DNA from: Molossus alvarezi
Taxonomy: Eukaryota; Chordata; Mammalia; Chiroptera; Molossidae
Assembly (NCBI GenBank): GCA_037176705.1
Contig: CM073886.1
Coordinates: 25,405,501 to 25,469,500, forward strand
DNA: 64,000 bases
Direction: 5' to 3'
Shown piece after piece: positions 34,643 to 46,860 of this stretch. Within the stretch, counting starts at the first letter, position 1. Every line of letters starts with the position of its first letter. The notes under the pieces were generated by a model. The model saw only the letters and a list, made by a program, of their open reading frames with translations. It did not search any database and had not been told where the DNA came from. The position numbers and the translations under genes were made by a program.

Positions 34643-35467
34643 CTTTTTTAATGACAAATTTTGCAAGTAGATAAGAATGCTATGAATACTGTCAAACACT
34701 AGCAATAACTGATTAAAAATTGGTATCATACTTTTAGAAAGCCACTGGGAATATGTTAAAGATCCCAGAAAGAGGTTTAAACTCTGTGACTCTGTGATTT
34801 AGTATCTACAACTTTATTCTAAAGAAATATTCTGGAACACATACGTGTGTGTGTGTGTATGTGTGTGTGTATGTAATGATTTATGTGCAGTGCTAACTGA
34901 CTATCCCAGAATTAACCATAACAGCAAAGCCTAGCAAATATAAATCAACAAGGGAGTAATTAAATTATTATTATTATATATAATAATGTATTGTACAGCC
35001 AATGGAATAATGACTTCAGAATCAAAAAATAGTTATTAGGTGCTTACAGTAAGCCAAAGAAAAAATGATTTTGTTTTCAGATGAATAGTGAATACCATGG
35101 GAAAATGTTCACTCTCATGGTGAGAGGAGAAAATAAGTTTGTAAAAATGTACGTTCAGTATGGTCCCCATTTGTTTTTCCTAAAAATTATATGAATGGAA
35201 GTATATCAGGACAAAATACTCTGAGAGGTAAGAATTATAGTTTACTTATATGCTATGCTTTTTATCTTTCTGAATTTTAAAAATGGTCTAAATGTAAAGT
35301 GAGCATGCATTATATTTTATGATGAAAAAAGATATTTTGTAAATTAAAATTATTTTGAATTGGTAGTCCAAACTGTCTCCTCATAGTAACAACCTGTATG
35401 TAATTCATTTAAACAAATGTTAAGGTATTATAATTACAAATAAGCAAATATATACCTCTCTTATAAA
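34643..35467. other. Intron with a short (TG)n run
   Basis: This is unique AT-rich sequence. A TG-rich run lies at about 34842-34875. No exon is seen. Confidence 0.5.
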
Positions 35468-35480
35468 AAGAAGCGAGACA

Positions 35481-35716
35481 GCCCTGGCCAGAATGGCTCA
35501 GAGGTAAGAGCGTCGCCCACAGACCAAAGAGTCTCGGGTTCGATTCCAGCCAAGGGCACGTACCTCTGTTGCAGGGGCTGTACGGTGGCAACCAGTCAAT
35601 ATGTTTCTCTCTCTCTCTCTCTCTCTCCCTCCCTCTCTCCCTCCAGCTCTAACTGAAGATTAATGTAAAAATATCCTCGGGTGAGGATTAAAAAAATAAA
35701 ATTAAAAATTAAAAAA
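35481..35716 (+). mobile_element. Ves-type SINE, internally shortened
   Basis: This copy lacks part of the central region and has a (CT)n run near 35605-35625. The direct repeats are AAGCGAGACA at 35471-35480 and 35717-35726. Confidence 0.93.
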
Positions 35717-35754
35717 AAGCGAGACAGCTGTTGAGAAAGTCCTTTACCATTGTA

Positions 35755-36010
35755 AAGCACTTCCACAGATTTAAGATTTAGAAGAAATGAGTAATTTATT
35801 TCATGAGAACTGTCAGCAAATCATTATATTCTGACTCATTGCAAAATAGGCATTTCCTTACCTCATATAATTCTGATATTGTTCTAGGAAATGACTCTGA
35901 TACAGTGTACACTATCGTCATTCTCTATGTTATTTGGCAAATAAGTTATGTCTGACATGTCTTGTTTAAACATTAAGAATATAGCTATTTGAAAATAACA
36001 TTTATTAGAT
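35755..36010 (-). repeat. Inverted duplication, arm 2
   Basis: This is the reverse complement of arm 1 at 31705-31955. Similarity runs from about CTGTGGAA (left edge here) to TTATTTTCAAATAGC (right edge) and is lost on both sides. Confidence 0.85.
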
Positions 36011-36149
36011 GACATTCTACTTTAAAGATAAGCTTTCCTGTACACCCTTTTTATTAATTTATATCAGTGTGGAATCACGGAATCTTATTCTACTTATTAG
36101 TAAATAACACAGTTTACTCATAGTAATTCTGTTACTGTTGTTATTTATT

Positions 36150-37010
36150 TTGATGCTCAACGATTCAACTCCTTCAGGCTGGCTTCTATGTTCTTTTGAC
36201 AAGGTCCCATCATTCTTTGAGTACTTACTTCCTTTCTAGCACAGCAAGATGTTCTAGGTTCTACTCATATTTTCTTCTGCCCTAGCCCTGGAATCAGCCC
36301 TTCTTCCTAGGAAGTCTTGTTTGTTTTCGTGGAATGTTTATAAATCTAGATCTTGGGAACTAGTTGTGTTCATTGCTCCTGTTTGTTCATTTCTAGATCC
36401 TCTAAGTAGACAGATATAGGAAATACATATGTTTATTCACATACATGCACTTATCTGTTCCTATATTAAAAACCATACATCCGTACTGATTTCTCCAATT
36501 TTAACCAGCATCACAGAGTTTATTCTAGCCTATTCTTTTTCATATATGTAACTCCCTTCTCTGACAGTGAGAAACCCTGCTTCCATCATCCAAAATAGAT
36601 TTTCCTATATGTTTAATTCTAGAATACACACCAGTTAGTTTTAAAATTTCTAACTTATACCACTGTTACAAATAAATCGGCTATACTTTAAACAGGTGAA
36701 TTTTATAGTCTGTAAATTATATCTCAACAAAACTGTTTAAAAATTGTTTGCTAACTGGAGTTGAGTGTTTACATTCTTTTTCTCTTTAGCCCAAAGTTAT
36801 ATAGTCAAAATATTGTATTCAAAAGTTGATAAGGTTGGTTCTATCCCCTCTTCAGGATGTCCATGTCATTTATTTTAAAACAGTTGGGTTCATTTGTTGT
36901 GTTTGTATTCAAATTTGTGTGTACCCTATATCCTTGCAGATTTCATTCATTTGTTTTAGAGTATGTAATAAGATTCTAAAAGTCAAAGCTATATGAAAAA
37001 AAGATGTCGT
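36150..37010 (-). mobile_element. L1-derived 3' region, old
   Basis: Stretches such as CCCTGGAATCAGCCCTTCTT and AGTGAGAAACCCTGCTTCCA fit an L1M untranslated region. About 36690-36745 (GTAAATTATATCTCAACAAA) may be a separate small L1 3' end on the + strand. Orientation of the first part is inferred from the ORF2 pieces to its right. Confidence 0.6.
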
Positions 37011-37012
37011 CA

Positions 37013-37254
37013 AAGCCCTGGCCTGGAGGCTTGGTTAGTTGGAGCACCATGCAACACACCAAAAGGTTGCAGGGTCAATCCGTGGGTAGGGCCCATACGG
37101 GAGGCAGCTGATTGGTGTCTGTCTGTCTGTCTCCCTCTCTCTCTCTTCCCCTCCCTCCCTTCCCCTCTCCCTTCCTTCCTCCTCCCCTTTCTCCCTCTCT
37201 CCTTTTTTCTCTTCCTTCCTCTCTCTCTAAAAATCAATTTAAAAAATATCCTCA
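37013..37254 (+). mobile_element. Ves-related SINE with long pyrimidine tract
   Basis: The head is GCCCTGGCCTGGAGGCTTGG. It is followed by a CCTCCCTTCCCC-type tract and an AAAAATCAATTTAAAAAATA tail. Flanking repeats are weak (about GATGTCGTC and GAAGTGTCA). Confidence 0.85.
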
Positions 37255-37672
37255 GAAGTGTCACTGCCCACCTTTCTCCTGTTCCCTTCTCTTCCCCCAT
37301 CCTTCCCAACCTGTTTCCCAACACATTAGTTTTTAGTTTATCCTTCCCTTCATTTCCCCCCCTCAAATAAGCAGCTATGTTTTCTTGTTTTTCTTTTCTT
37401 ACAACAGTAACATTGATACTGTTTTCCTGTTTGCTTATTTCACTTAACATCAGAACACCCCCTCATATCAGTTCATCGAGATCTTCTGTAGTCCTTTTTA
37501 CAGCTATATGGTATTCCATGGCGTGGATGTACCATAGTTTATTCAACCAGTCTCCTGTGTGGGGATATTTAAATTATTTCCAGTATTTTGCAATTATAAA
37601 CAATGTTGCAATAAATACCTTTTGGCATGTAACAGTTTATAAAGTTGGAGATGTATTTTTCAGGTAAATTTT
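37255..37672 (-). mobile_element. L1 3' region, continuation
   Basis: The + strand reads as reversed L1 (TGGTATTCCATGGCGTGGAT, AACAATGTTGCAATAAATAC). A second L1 interrupts it at 37673. Confidence 0.78.
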
Positions 37673-38110
37673 TATTTTTATTTTTTAGTTTCTATTTAAT
37701 TTATTGGGGTGACAGTGGTTAATAACATTATACAGGTTTCAGGTGTACGTTTCTATAATATATCATCTGTATATAGCATTTTGTGTTCACTACCCAAAGT
37801 CAAGTCTCCTTCCATCACAATCTGTTCCTTCTTTGCTCTCTTCTGCTTGCCCGATCTCCCCCTTTTCTCTGGTAATCACCATTTCTGTTTTCTCTTTCTA
37901 TTGAGTTTTTGTCTTGTTTTGCTTAATCCCTTCACTTTTTTACCCAGCCCTCCTCTCCACTCCCTTCTAACAGCTGTCAGTCTGTTGCTTTATCTATGAG
38001 TCTGTTTCTATTTTGTTTGTTGGTTTGTTTTGTTCATTAGATTTTACATAAGTGAAATCATATGGTGCTTATCTTTCTCCGACTGGCTTATTTCAATTAG
38101 CATGATACTT
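37673..38110 (-). mobile_element. 5'-truncated L1 nested in an older L1
   Basis: This is the complement of the same 3' UTR seen at 4926 and 14721 (TTATTGGGGTGACAGTGGTT). AGGTAAATTTTTA and AGGTAAATTCTTA flank it and look like its target-site duplication. Confidence 0.88.
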
Positions 38111-39410
38111 AGGTAAATTCTTAAATATCAGATTGCAGGATCAAAAGATAAATTCATTTGTAGTTTTATTGGATATTGCCAAATTCTTCTCCCAAAGGGT
38201 TATGCTAGTTTACATTCCAAGCAGCAATGTATGAGAATATTTATTTCCCCTAGAGCCTCACGGACAGAATATATTGTTGTGCATTTTTTGCCATCTGGTA
38301 TTTTATTGTAATTTTAATTGCCTTTCTCTAGCTATGGGTAAGATTGAACATTTTTAAAAAATGTGTAAGGACTATTTCAGAATCTTTTTCGAACTTTTTA
38401 ATTTTTGAAGTTATTTATACATTGGGGAGATTAAGATTAGCCCTTCCTCTTCTTTTGTTTTTATTTCTTATTAACATGGCCAAAATTTATCAGTCTTTTC
38501 TTTTATTGCTTTTGGTGGGTTTTTTGGGGGCGAGGAGTCATAGTTAGAAAACGTATTTCTATTTCCAGGTTGTAGAAGTATACCATCATTATTTACTTAG
38601 AGTACTATAGGATATGATTTTTAAAAACATTTTTATCCCTGACCCACTTGGAGTTTATTTTTATCTAATAAGGATCTTTCTCCCTCCCCTACATGGCACT
38701 ATTTTCTTCTGTGTTTTCTGGTTTGCCTCAAGTGTTTTTATTTTTTCCATATGAATTTAAGTATTAACTTATATAGCTCCATTAAAAAGCTTGTTGGTAT
38801 TTTTATTAAGATTGCATTAAATTTGTAAATTATAGAAAACCAAAACTTTTAATGATGTGGTATTATTAAAAAACAAGGACTGATTTTCTGTTTGTTCAGC
38901 CTACTTTTGCATTTTTTAGGAGTTTTGCACATTTCATGTTAAGTTTACTCCTGAGTTTTTATCTTCTTTGTTGTTGTTATTGATAGGGTTTTCTCTACTA
39001 TTCTTCTTTCTAACTGCTTATTGTTTGTATATCTGAAGGCTATTGATTTCTGTTTGTATTTGAATTTATCCCACTGGAAGTTTGCCAGGTTTCTTGACTC
39101 TGTAAATGTAAGCTTTTCATTAAATTTGAGGAATTTTTAGGCATTAGTTTTGCAATCATGTTTTCTGCCTCATTCTCTCTCTGCCTTCCTTCTAGAGCTC
39201 CAGTTGCACATAAAATAGAACTGATATCATCCCATGAGGCATTGGAACTCTGTTCTTTGTTTTTGGTTGTTGTTTTTTTTCCTTAATCTTTTATTTTCCT
39301 TAGGCACATAATTTATTTTCACTTTCTTCATTTTCATTGATATAATGGTTTATGGATTTGATTTTTTTTCTCTCATCACTGCTTTAAATATATGCCATAG
39401 ATCTAATTAT
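38111..39410 (-). mobile_element. L1 ORF2 region, continuation
   Basis: This is reversed old L1, with many stops in every frame (CTAGTTTACATTCCAAGCAG and onward). It continues after the two SINEs to about 40480. Confidence 0.7.
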
Positions 39411-39446
39411 ACAAAAAAACCCCAAAAACCTCTCTCTTTTTTTTGC

Positions 39447-39640
39447 ATGGCCTGTGTGGCTCAGTAGATTGAGCATCGTCCCTTGGACTGAGAGGTCTTG
39501 GTTCAATTCCCGGTCAGGACACATGCCAGGGTTGTGGGCTCGATCCCTCGTGCGGGGTGTGCAGGAGGCAGCCATCAATGTATCTCTTTCACATCTCTCT
39601 CTCAAAAATAAATAAAAACATATTTAAAAAACAAAAAAAA
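39447..39640 (+). mobile_element. Ves-related SINE, shortened
   Basis: The head is GCATGGCCTGTGTGGCTCAG. Two B-box-like blocks are present and it ends AAAAATAAATAAAAACATAT. The CT region is nearly absent. Confidence 0.85.
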
Positions 39641-39691
39641 AGTCTTTTTTCTTTCATTTCATTTTTAAATTTTTTCTTTTTTATTGTTATA

Positions 39692-39924
39692 AATCCTCAC
39701 CCGAGGACATTTTTGCATTTATCTTTAGATAGAGTGGGAGGGAGAGAGAGAGGGAAAGAGAAATATGGATATAAGAAAGACACATCAACTGGCTGCCACC
39801 CACTCGACCCCAACCGGGGCCAGTGACAAACTGCAACCGAGGTACGTGCCCTTAGCGGAAACCGAACCCTAGACTCTCTGGTCCGCGGGCCAACGCTCTA
39901 ACCGCTGAACCAAACCAGCCAGGG
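39692..39924 (-). mobile_element. Ves-type SINE
   Basis: This is a full-length minus-strand copy (tail complement TCCTCACCCGAGGACATTTT, head complement AACCAAACCAGCCAGGGC). Confidence 0.92.
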
Positions 39925-40480
39925 CAATTTTTCCCTTTTTCTATGACTTAGTAGATCTTATTAATTTTTATATAGACAGGCCTTTTTAATTTTAATAATT
40001 TCTAATGTTATTACATTGACATCAGAGTGTTGTTTAATATATATATATTTTTTTTTTAATGGAACATGCTCAGGTTTTCTTTGTGGCCTAATATGTGATT
40101 GCTTTTAAATAGTCCATGTATATTTGAGAAGGTGTCTTCTCTAGTAACAAAATATGAAGTTCACTACATATCAGTAAGATCTCCTTATTGATTAAACTGT
40201 TTTGGCCTTGTGTATATAATTTTTTGTCTGCTTCATCTGTTTGTACTGAGAGTGGCAGGTTAAAGTCTCCTATTATTTTCATGTTTCTGTCTATGTTATA
40301 TTGCATCTCCTGTGATTCTTGTTCTGTAAAGGTAGTTATGTTGTTTGGGGCATAATCATAACTGGTATATTCTCATTACCAATTATGGTTTTTAGCATTA
40401 AAGGATATCTTTCTTTGTCACATATGATGTTTTTTACTTGAATTCTATGTTTTCTGTGTTCAGGAACACTAATCCTTTAC
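39925..40480 (-). mobile_element. L1 ORF2 region, last part
   Basis: Reversed L1 (AAGTCTCCTATTATTTTCAT) runs to about 40480. It is truncated and decayed. Confidence 0.65.
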
Positions 40481-40805
40481 CATCCTGATCTGTAACACAT
40501 CAGTCCACCAAAATCATACAGGCCCATCAGCTGGTCACAGCGTACTAAGCACACCACAGCATGTACTTGAGAAATCATTGTGATTACTCATGGGATTATT
40601 TTATCTATTTTAAATGGATAAATAGGTTTGTTGGTCTGATTTTCTTTCTTTTTTTAAAATTAAGATTTTTTAAAATTTAGAATTCTCAGTCGCTTTCAGA
40701 TTTTAGAGGCCTAGATAAATAATTCTGTTGCATTCAAGTTTTGTAAAAAGCAGAGACTATTTCAGAGTTATCATATTATATAAAAGAATTTTTCTGTCTG
40801 TTCCC
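40481..40805. other. Intron, no recognised feature
   Basis: This is mixed AT-rich sequence with nothing I can name. Confidence 0.45.
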
Positions 40806-41290
40806 ACAAGTACCATTGTGTTTTTTAAACAAATTTGTTGAAGTATAATTGACATACAATAAATGCACATATTTAAAATATTCAGTTTAGGAATTCTTTT
40901 CATCACCACAATCAAGATAACATTTTTATCACACTTAAACACTTCCTCATGCCCCGTGGTAATCCATTTCTCTTTTCAGCACAGGCTCCCAGCAACCACT
41001 GATCTTTCTGTCACTATACATTAGTTTGCATTTTCTAGAATTTTTTAAAATAGAAACATAAACGTGCTTTTTTTTGTCTGGCTTCTTACATTTGGCATAA
41101 TTATTTTACAGTTTATATTGTTGTATGTTATTCTTTTTTATTGCTGAGTAGTATTTCATTGTATGGATATACCAAAATGTACGTATTTATTCATTCACCT
41201 AGGTATGGGTGGTTGTTTGCAGTTTGGGCCTATTACAAATAAGCTGCCAATAAAGTTCTGTTGAAGAAACCACAGTTTCTTTGAAAGCTA
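40806..41290 (-). mobile_element. L1 3' end, old
   Basis: This is the complement of an L1 3' end (TTGAAGTATAATTGACATAC) followed by the ORF2 C-terminal region read backwards (GAGTAGTATTTCATTGTATG). Confidence 0.8.
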
Positions 41291-41339
41291 AGCATATACC
41301 TACTATATAACAAAGCATTACATAAAAGAAGGGAGTATA

Positions 41340-41589
41340 GCCCTGGCTGGGTGGCTCAGTTGGTTGGAGCATTGTTCTGTGCTCCAAAAGTTTGCAGGTT
41401 TGATTCCCAGTCAGGGCACATACCTAGGTTGTGTGTTTGATACCTGGTCAGGGCACATACAGGAGGCAACTGATCAATGGTCTCTCTCACATTGATGTTT
41501 CTCTCCCTCTCCCCCTTCCTCTCTCTCTAATAACTAATGAAAACATATACTTGGATGAGGATTTAAAATAATAATAATTTTCAAAAAAA
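41340..41589 (+). mobile_element. Ves-related SINE, older subtype
   Basis: The head is GCCCTGGCTGGGTGGCTCAG, with two GGTTTGATTCCC-like blocks and a TGGATGAGGATTTAAAATAA tail. Direct repeats GAAGGGAGTATA and GAAAGGAGTATA flank it. Confidence 0.93.
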
Positions 41590-41601
41590 GAAAGGAGTAT
41601 A

Positions 41602-42112
41602 AGTATCTACACAAATATTTATATAAATGCTCATGATAGATTTATTCATATAGCTCAAAACTTACAAACTATTCAAATGTCCATCAACAGATGAATGGAT
41701 AAACAAAATATGGTACATTCATACAATTAATTACTACTCAGTAATAGAAAAGAACCAACCATTAATATATGCAACAACACAGATGAATCTCAGAATCATT
41801 AGATGTAGTGAAAGAATTCAAACAAAAGACTACATACTGTATGATTTTGTTTACCTGAAATTCTAGAAAAGGCAAACTAATCTATAGTGATAGAAAACAG
41901 ATCAGTGATGACCTGGGCTGGGTGTAGTAGGAGGATGTATGCAAAGGGGCAAGAAGAAACTTTTGGGAATGATGAAAATGTTCTGTATCTCAAATGAGAC
42001 CATGATTTCACAGTGTATACCGCCATCACAAATCACCAAGTTATACACTTTAAATGGCTGTATCTTATTTTCTTTATACCTCACTAATATTATTTTTAAA
42101 TGTCTGTCAGAC
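41602..42112 (+). mobile_element. L1 3' region, old
   Basis: This is + strand L1: TCAAATGTCCATCAACAGAT, AATATGGTACATTCATACAA, then ATACACTTTAAATGGCTGTA near the 3' end. Confidence 0.82.
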
Positions 42113-43010
42113 ACAACCAAATAATTATAGCAGGTAGTTTTCATTATTAGTTTATTATAAGGAAGATGCTTATCATCTAGTTAGGACTACTGACTGAAGA
42201 ATTTGCTTAAAGAGAAACTTGGCCATGTGCACATGATTGAAACACTGGAATAGAGCTCATGGGAAATAAAAGAGGAGTGAGTGGCAGTTCCAGCTATTGA
42301 AGATTGTAAAATTTACCAAGATGGGGCAAGGCTGTCAGGGCTATGAAAGTATTCAGGCAAGTGCTGAGGGGAAGCAGAGAGGGATGGTTAAAAGCACCCC
42401 ATCTTTCTCAACCAAGGCTCTGTGAGAAAATCATTTCCTACAAATGTGACTGAAGTGACTTTTCTCAGTTATCCCAAGGATGACATAGTAATATCATCTT
42501 AGATACATAGGAGAGAAGTTAAGTCATCCTATAAACTGAGCACTTTGGGCATTTTCTCAGAGCCCATTGAGAAAAACAGGTAGACTGATGCCTAGGTTAA
42601 AAACATCTCCTCCTCCTCAAAGCAGTGTAGCTGGACAAGTGAACCTCTCAGTGCCTACTATGAGATAGAGATAGAGTCACTGAGAAGAGGAAACGGAGTG
42701 AATATGTAGAAAGCACTTAGCATCACACACATCGTGCTCCAGTACACAATAAGTGACTTATAAACCTTAGTGACCAAAGTCGTCATCTTCGTTAGTAGTC
42801 ACAGAATGCTGCGTCCTCCCATCACGGGTATGAGTGTTCAGAGTGTGCAGAGGAAAAAGACCTGACTTTTCAGGGGAATTGACAGACATCCTGGAAAGCT
42901 TCTCAGAGAGATTGGAACTGAAACTAGGTCTTGAAGATGCTTGACTAGTTTCCATGGGCAGAGATCAGAAATAGGGGATTTCAGGAAGAAGGAAAAACAG
43001 CAATACAATA
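42113..43010. other. Intron, unassigned
   Basis: There is no exon. Around 42640-42760 some MIR-like sequence may be present, too weak to call. Confidence 0.45.
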
Positions 43011-43105
43011 TACAGATGATATGTTATAAAATTGTACACCTGAAACCTATATACTTTTATTAACCAATGTCACCCCAATAAATTCAATAAAAAATATTTT
43101 AATTT
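43011..43105 (+). mobile_element. L1 3'-terminal scrap
   Basis: AATTGTACACCTGAAACCTA followed by ACCAATGTCACCCCAATAAA and an A-rich end is the + strand form of the 3' UTR seen reversed at 4926, 14721 and 37673. Confidence 0.88.
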
Positions 43106-44331
43106 GAGCAAAGATAAGGAAAACTGTGTATTTGGGGATACTAAGCGGTTTGATTTAGCTGAAGCATAGGGAGCGTGTAGGGGGATTAATAATGCTGCTC
43201 TAGATAAAGTGAGCAACAAAGCATTGATGGCTTTGTATGCCAAGCTAAAAGATGTGGGCAGAATTAGGTAGGTAGAGGAAAGGCCCAGATGAGTTTTGGT
43301 TAGTTGAGTGACATTTGTTTATTCATACTGGCAGCGTTAACTGAGTGGTTATAGTGTCCCAGGCATTGGGACTGCAAAGATGAGTAAGACAACATGGATT
43401 TGTTTTTAAGTAAATTGTCTGGAGTTGGACCAGCCTGAGGGCTAGGCTAGCCAATCACCTGCCCTTTTTTAAATATTTGTTTTTTCATGAAAGTCAAGGA
43501 AAACCTATCTTATAAAACTATAGATGATTCAGTCCTCAGTATAGCATATAATTTTTAAATCAAGGGTATCTTACTTGCAGAAGATTTAGAAAGCAAGAAG
43601 TGCCTGATCCAGGGGTAGGGTATGTGTGTTTGTGTGTGCATTGATAGATGTATAGAATTAATGGTTGATGTCAGTGCAAAGGATAAGATTAATAAGGGAG
43701 GAAGTTAGAAAAGAGAGGAGTACAGGATGAACTGCAACATCTTGGTAGGCACAAAAAATCTTAGTGGAGTGATATAATTTATTAATCACATTTTTGTAAG
43801 TAGGTGAGAAAGAACTATCCCCTAAATAAAATGTCTAGCTCCCCCTTGGCAAGAGAAAAGATTACTTTTTCCTCAAAGACAGGTGGTAGAGTGGGAGTGA
43901 GAAGATGGAGTGGAGCTTTGTCTGAAGACCTCAACATGAGTTAATATAAGGGGCCCAAGTTACTTACTCAGAGTTATGAGGGTGGTCATGTAGTGCAATC
44001 ACGAGGGAAATGGAAATGTTTTGGAACACAGGCACAGTTAAGTCAAAGTAGAGTCAATAAGAGACAAAGGAAACATTTTGGAGCACATGAGAGGTCATGG
44101 CATGATGTTATATTGGACTATAATGGTCATTTTTCCTCTTTAAGTTTTCAAACCATGCTTGGTGTTATCTCCACCTTTGTCCTGACTTCCAAGAATAGAA
44201 AAATAGGATACCCAGTCAGGTTAGGTAAACAAAGGTGAATGTTTAAGTGCCACCTCAGCATACCATTGTAGAAGCCAAGCAGTGGAGTTGCACCATGAAG
44301 TAGTGTTCCTCAAACTTAAGAAATATATAGC
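43106..44331. other. Intron, unassigned
   Basis: I see no exon. About 43310-43400 (GTGTCCCAGGCATTGGGACT) resembles an ancient mammalian repeat I cannot name. The small open frame at 43993-44238 has no recognisable features. Confidence 0.45.
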
Positions 44332-44552
44332 TCTGGCCAGTGTGGCTCAGTTGGTTGGGCATTGTCCTGTGCACTGAAAAGTTCCCTTGATTCCCAGTCA
44401 GGACACATGTCTGGGTTTCAGGTTCCATCCCCAGTAGGGAACGTGCAGGAGGCAGCTGATTGATGTTTCGCTCTCACATCAATACTTCTCTCTCCCTTTC
44501 CCTTCCCCTCTTTCTAAAACAAAATCAATAAAAATTTAAAAAATAAAATAAA
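44332..44552 (+). mobile_element. Ves-related SINE, older subtype
   Basis: The head is CTCTGGCCAGTGTGGCTCAG, with a damaged B box, a body CAGGAGGCAGCTGATTGATG and an AAAATCAATAAAAATTTAAA tail. Confidence 0.9.
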
Positions 44553-45096
44553 GTATTAATTTACAAAAAATATAGAGACCCTTTAAAAACTATATTAGTA
44601 TAATGTTGCTGAATTATGTGCAACCATAAATGAAATATAAACTCCATGTACTTAGTGGCATTTACACAATTACAAAACAGAAACACTTTTGCGTATTATT
44701 TACAAAAATCTACAAAGCACATTAAATGCAAACCACTGTTAACATACTATTACGGGATGTATTTTTGCATAAATGGGACTCATGATGGTACTCACTGCTC
44801 TAGCACAGGCTCAGAGCCTGTACTGCCTGCCTTGTGCCTGATGACTCATTTTTCCCATCCCTTTTTTCTATTCAAACTACTGCAGACTGCATACCATTTT
44901 GCCTCCTCTTGGCTTGAACTTGTCATCATCAGAATGTTCACCTCTCATTACTTTTCATTCTTATATGGCAACACTTGATGTTTTTCATTGTTAACAAAAT
45001 AAAAACAAAGAATTTTAAAATTTTTATAAAGAATTCACTCAAGAATACAGATAATACATCCTTGGATTCCTGATACTATGACCTAGTGTTTCTTCT
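44553..45096. other. Intron between repeats
   Basis: There is no supported feature. Its right end, CTAGTGTTTCTTCT at 45083-45096, is the left target-site duplication of the large L1. Confidence 0.5.
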
Positions 45097-45505
45097 TTTA
45101 AAACACATTTTTCCAATTACAGTTGACATATTAGTTTCAAGTATATGTAGCAACTAGACATTTACATAACTTACAAAGTGATCACCCAGTAAGTCTAATA
45201 CCCATCTGACACCATACATACATAATTATTACAATATTATTGGCTATCTTTCCTATCCTATAATTTACATCCCCATGACTGCTTTAATAACTAGCAGTTT
45301 GTACAACTTAATCCCATCCCCTTTTTAACCCAGCCTCACAGCCACCCTCCCCTCTGGCAACCATCAGTTTGTTCTCTGTATCCACAAGTTCATTTCTGTT
45401 TTGTTTGTTTATTTTGTATTTTAGATTATACATATAAGTGAAATTATATGGTATTTGTCTTTCTCTGTATGACTTATTTCACTTAGCAAAATAACTTCAA
45501 GGTCA

Positions 45506-45756
45506 GTGATTTTTCATCCTGTATGTGCCACAAGAATTTTAAAACATGCAATACCTGTCTAGTCAGGGTCACTGACTTCTTTTCCCTTAGGTTGTCAAAT
45601 AAAAAATGCCAACACAACAGTAGCCGTCCAGTGTGAATGAATCAAAATTATACCTATTTTTTGTCAAATCAGCAAAAAATATACATTTTGGTGTTCCGCA
45701 GAATTTTAGGAGTTTGTGTGCCATGAGATGAAAGAGGTTGAAAATTGCTGCAGTCC
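45506..45756. mobile_element. Nonautonomous hAT-like DNA transposon
   Basis: It lies inside the L1 sequence, splitting the ORF2 C-terminal region. The ends are imperfect inverted repeats: CAGTGATTTTTCATCC at the left, and the reverse complement of the right end reads CAGCAATTTTCAACC. The interior (GTGTTCCGCAGAATTTTAGG) is typical of a mammalian nonautonomous hAT family. A clean 8-bp target duplication is not visible. Confidence 0.72.
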
Positions 45757-46598
45757 ATCCATGTTGCATAAATTTTAAGATTTCATTATTTTTTATGGCC
45801 AAGTAACATTCCATTGTATGTGTATACTGCTTCCTCTTTATCCAGTTGTGTATTGATGAGTACTTAGGTTGCTTCTATGTCTTGGCTGTTGTAAATAATG
45901 CTGCAGTTAACATGGGAGTGCATGTATCTTTCAAACTAGTGTTTTGAGTTTCTTCAGATAAATACCCAGGAGTTGGATTGCTGGGTCATACAGTAGTTTT
46001 ATTTTTAATTTTTTGAGGATACTCCATATTCTTTTCCATAGTGGCCACACCAATTTACAAGCCTACCAACAGTGCACAAGGGTTTCCTTTTCTCCAAATC
46101 TTCACCAACACTTGTTTGTTAATTTATTGTACATGATAGCCATGTTGACAGGTATGATGTGATATGTTTTCTTCTAGGAGTTTGATAGTTTGGGGTCTTC
46201 CGTTTTACTTTTTAATCCATTTTGAGTTTATTCTTGTATATGGTGTAAGAAAGTGGTCTAGTTTCAGTTTTTTGGATCTATCTGTTGAGTTTTCCCATCA
46301 CCGTTTATTGAAGGAGACTATCTTTACCCCATTATATTTTTTCCTTCTTTGTCATAGATTGATTGAACATATAGGCATGGGCTTATTTTGTGGGTTGTTT
46401 ATTCTGTTCTATTGGTTTACATGTCTGTTTTTATGCCAGTACAATGCTGTTTGATGACTTTGTATAGTTTGCTATCAGGTGGTGTGATCCCTTCAACTTT
46501 GTTCTTTCTTAAGATTGTTTTGGCTATTTAGGATCTTTTGTGGTTCCATATAAATTTTAGGATTATTTGTTCTAGTTCTGTAAAAAATGCCATTGGCA

Positions 46599-46860
46599 TG
46601 TTTTGTTTTGTTTTGTTTTTATCCTCACCCGAGGACTTTTTTTTTTCATTTGTCTTCAGATAGAGTGGGAGGGAGAGAGAGAGGAAGAGACAGAGAAACA
46701 TCAATGTGAGAGAGACACATCGAGTGGCTGCCACCCACACGACCCCAACCAGGGCCAGGGACAAACTGCAACCAAGGTATGTGCCCTTAGCGGGAACCAA
46801 ACAAGGCACTCTCTGGTCCGTGGGCCGACACTCTAACTGCTGAGCCAAACCGCCAGGGCA
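46599..46860 (-). mobile_element. Ves-type SINE inside the L1
   Basis: This is a full-length copy. Direct repeats AAAAAATGCCATTGGCAT and AAAAAACGCCACTGGTAT flank it. Confidence 0.95.

Noticed and set aside
36993..37450. Long ORFs of 125 and 146 codons on opposite strands
   Set aside because: They arise from the pyrimidine-rich tract of a SINE inserted in L1 sequence, and the amino-acid runs are low complexity.
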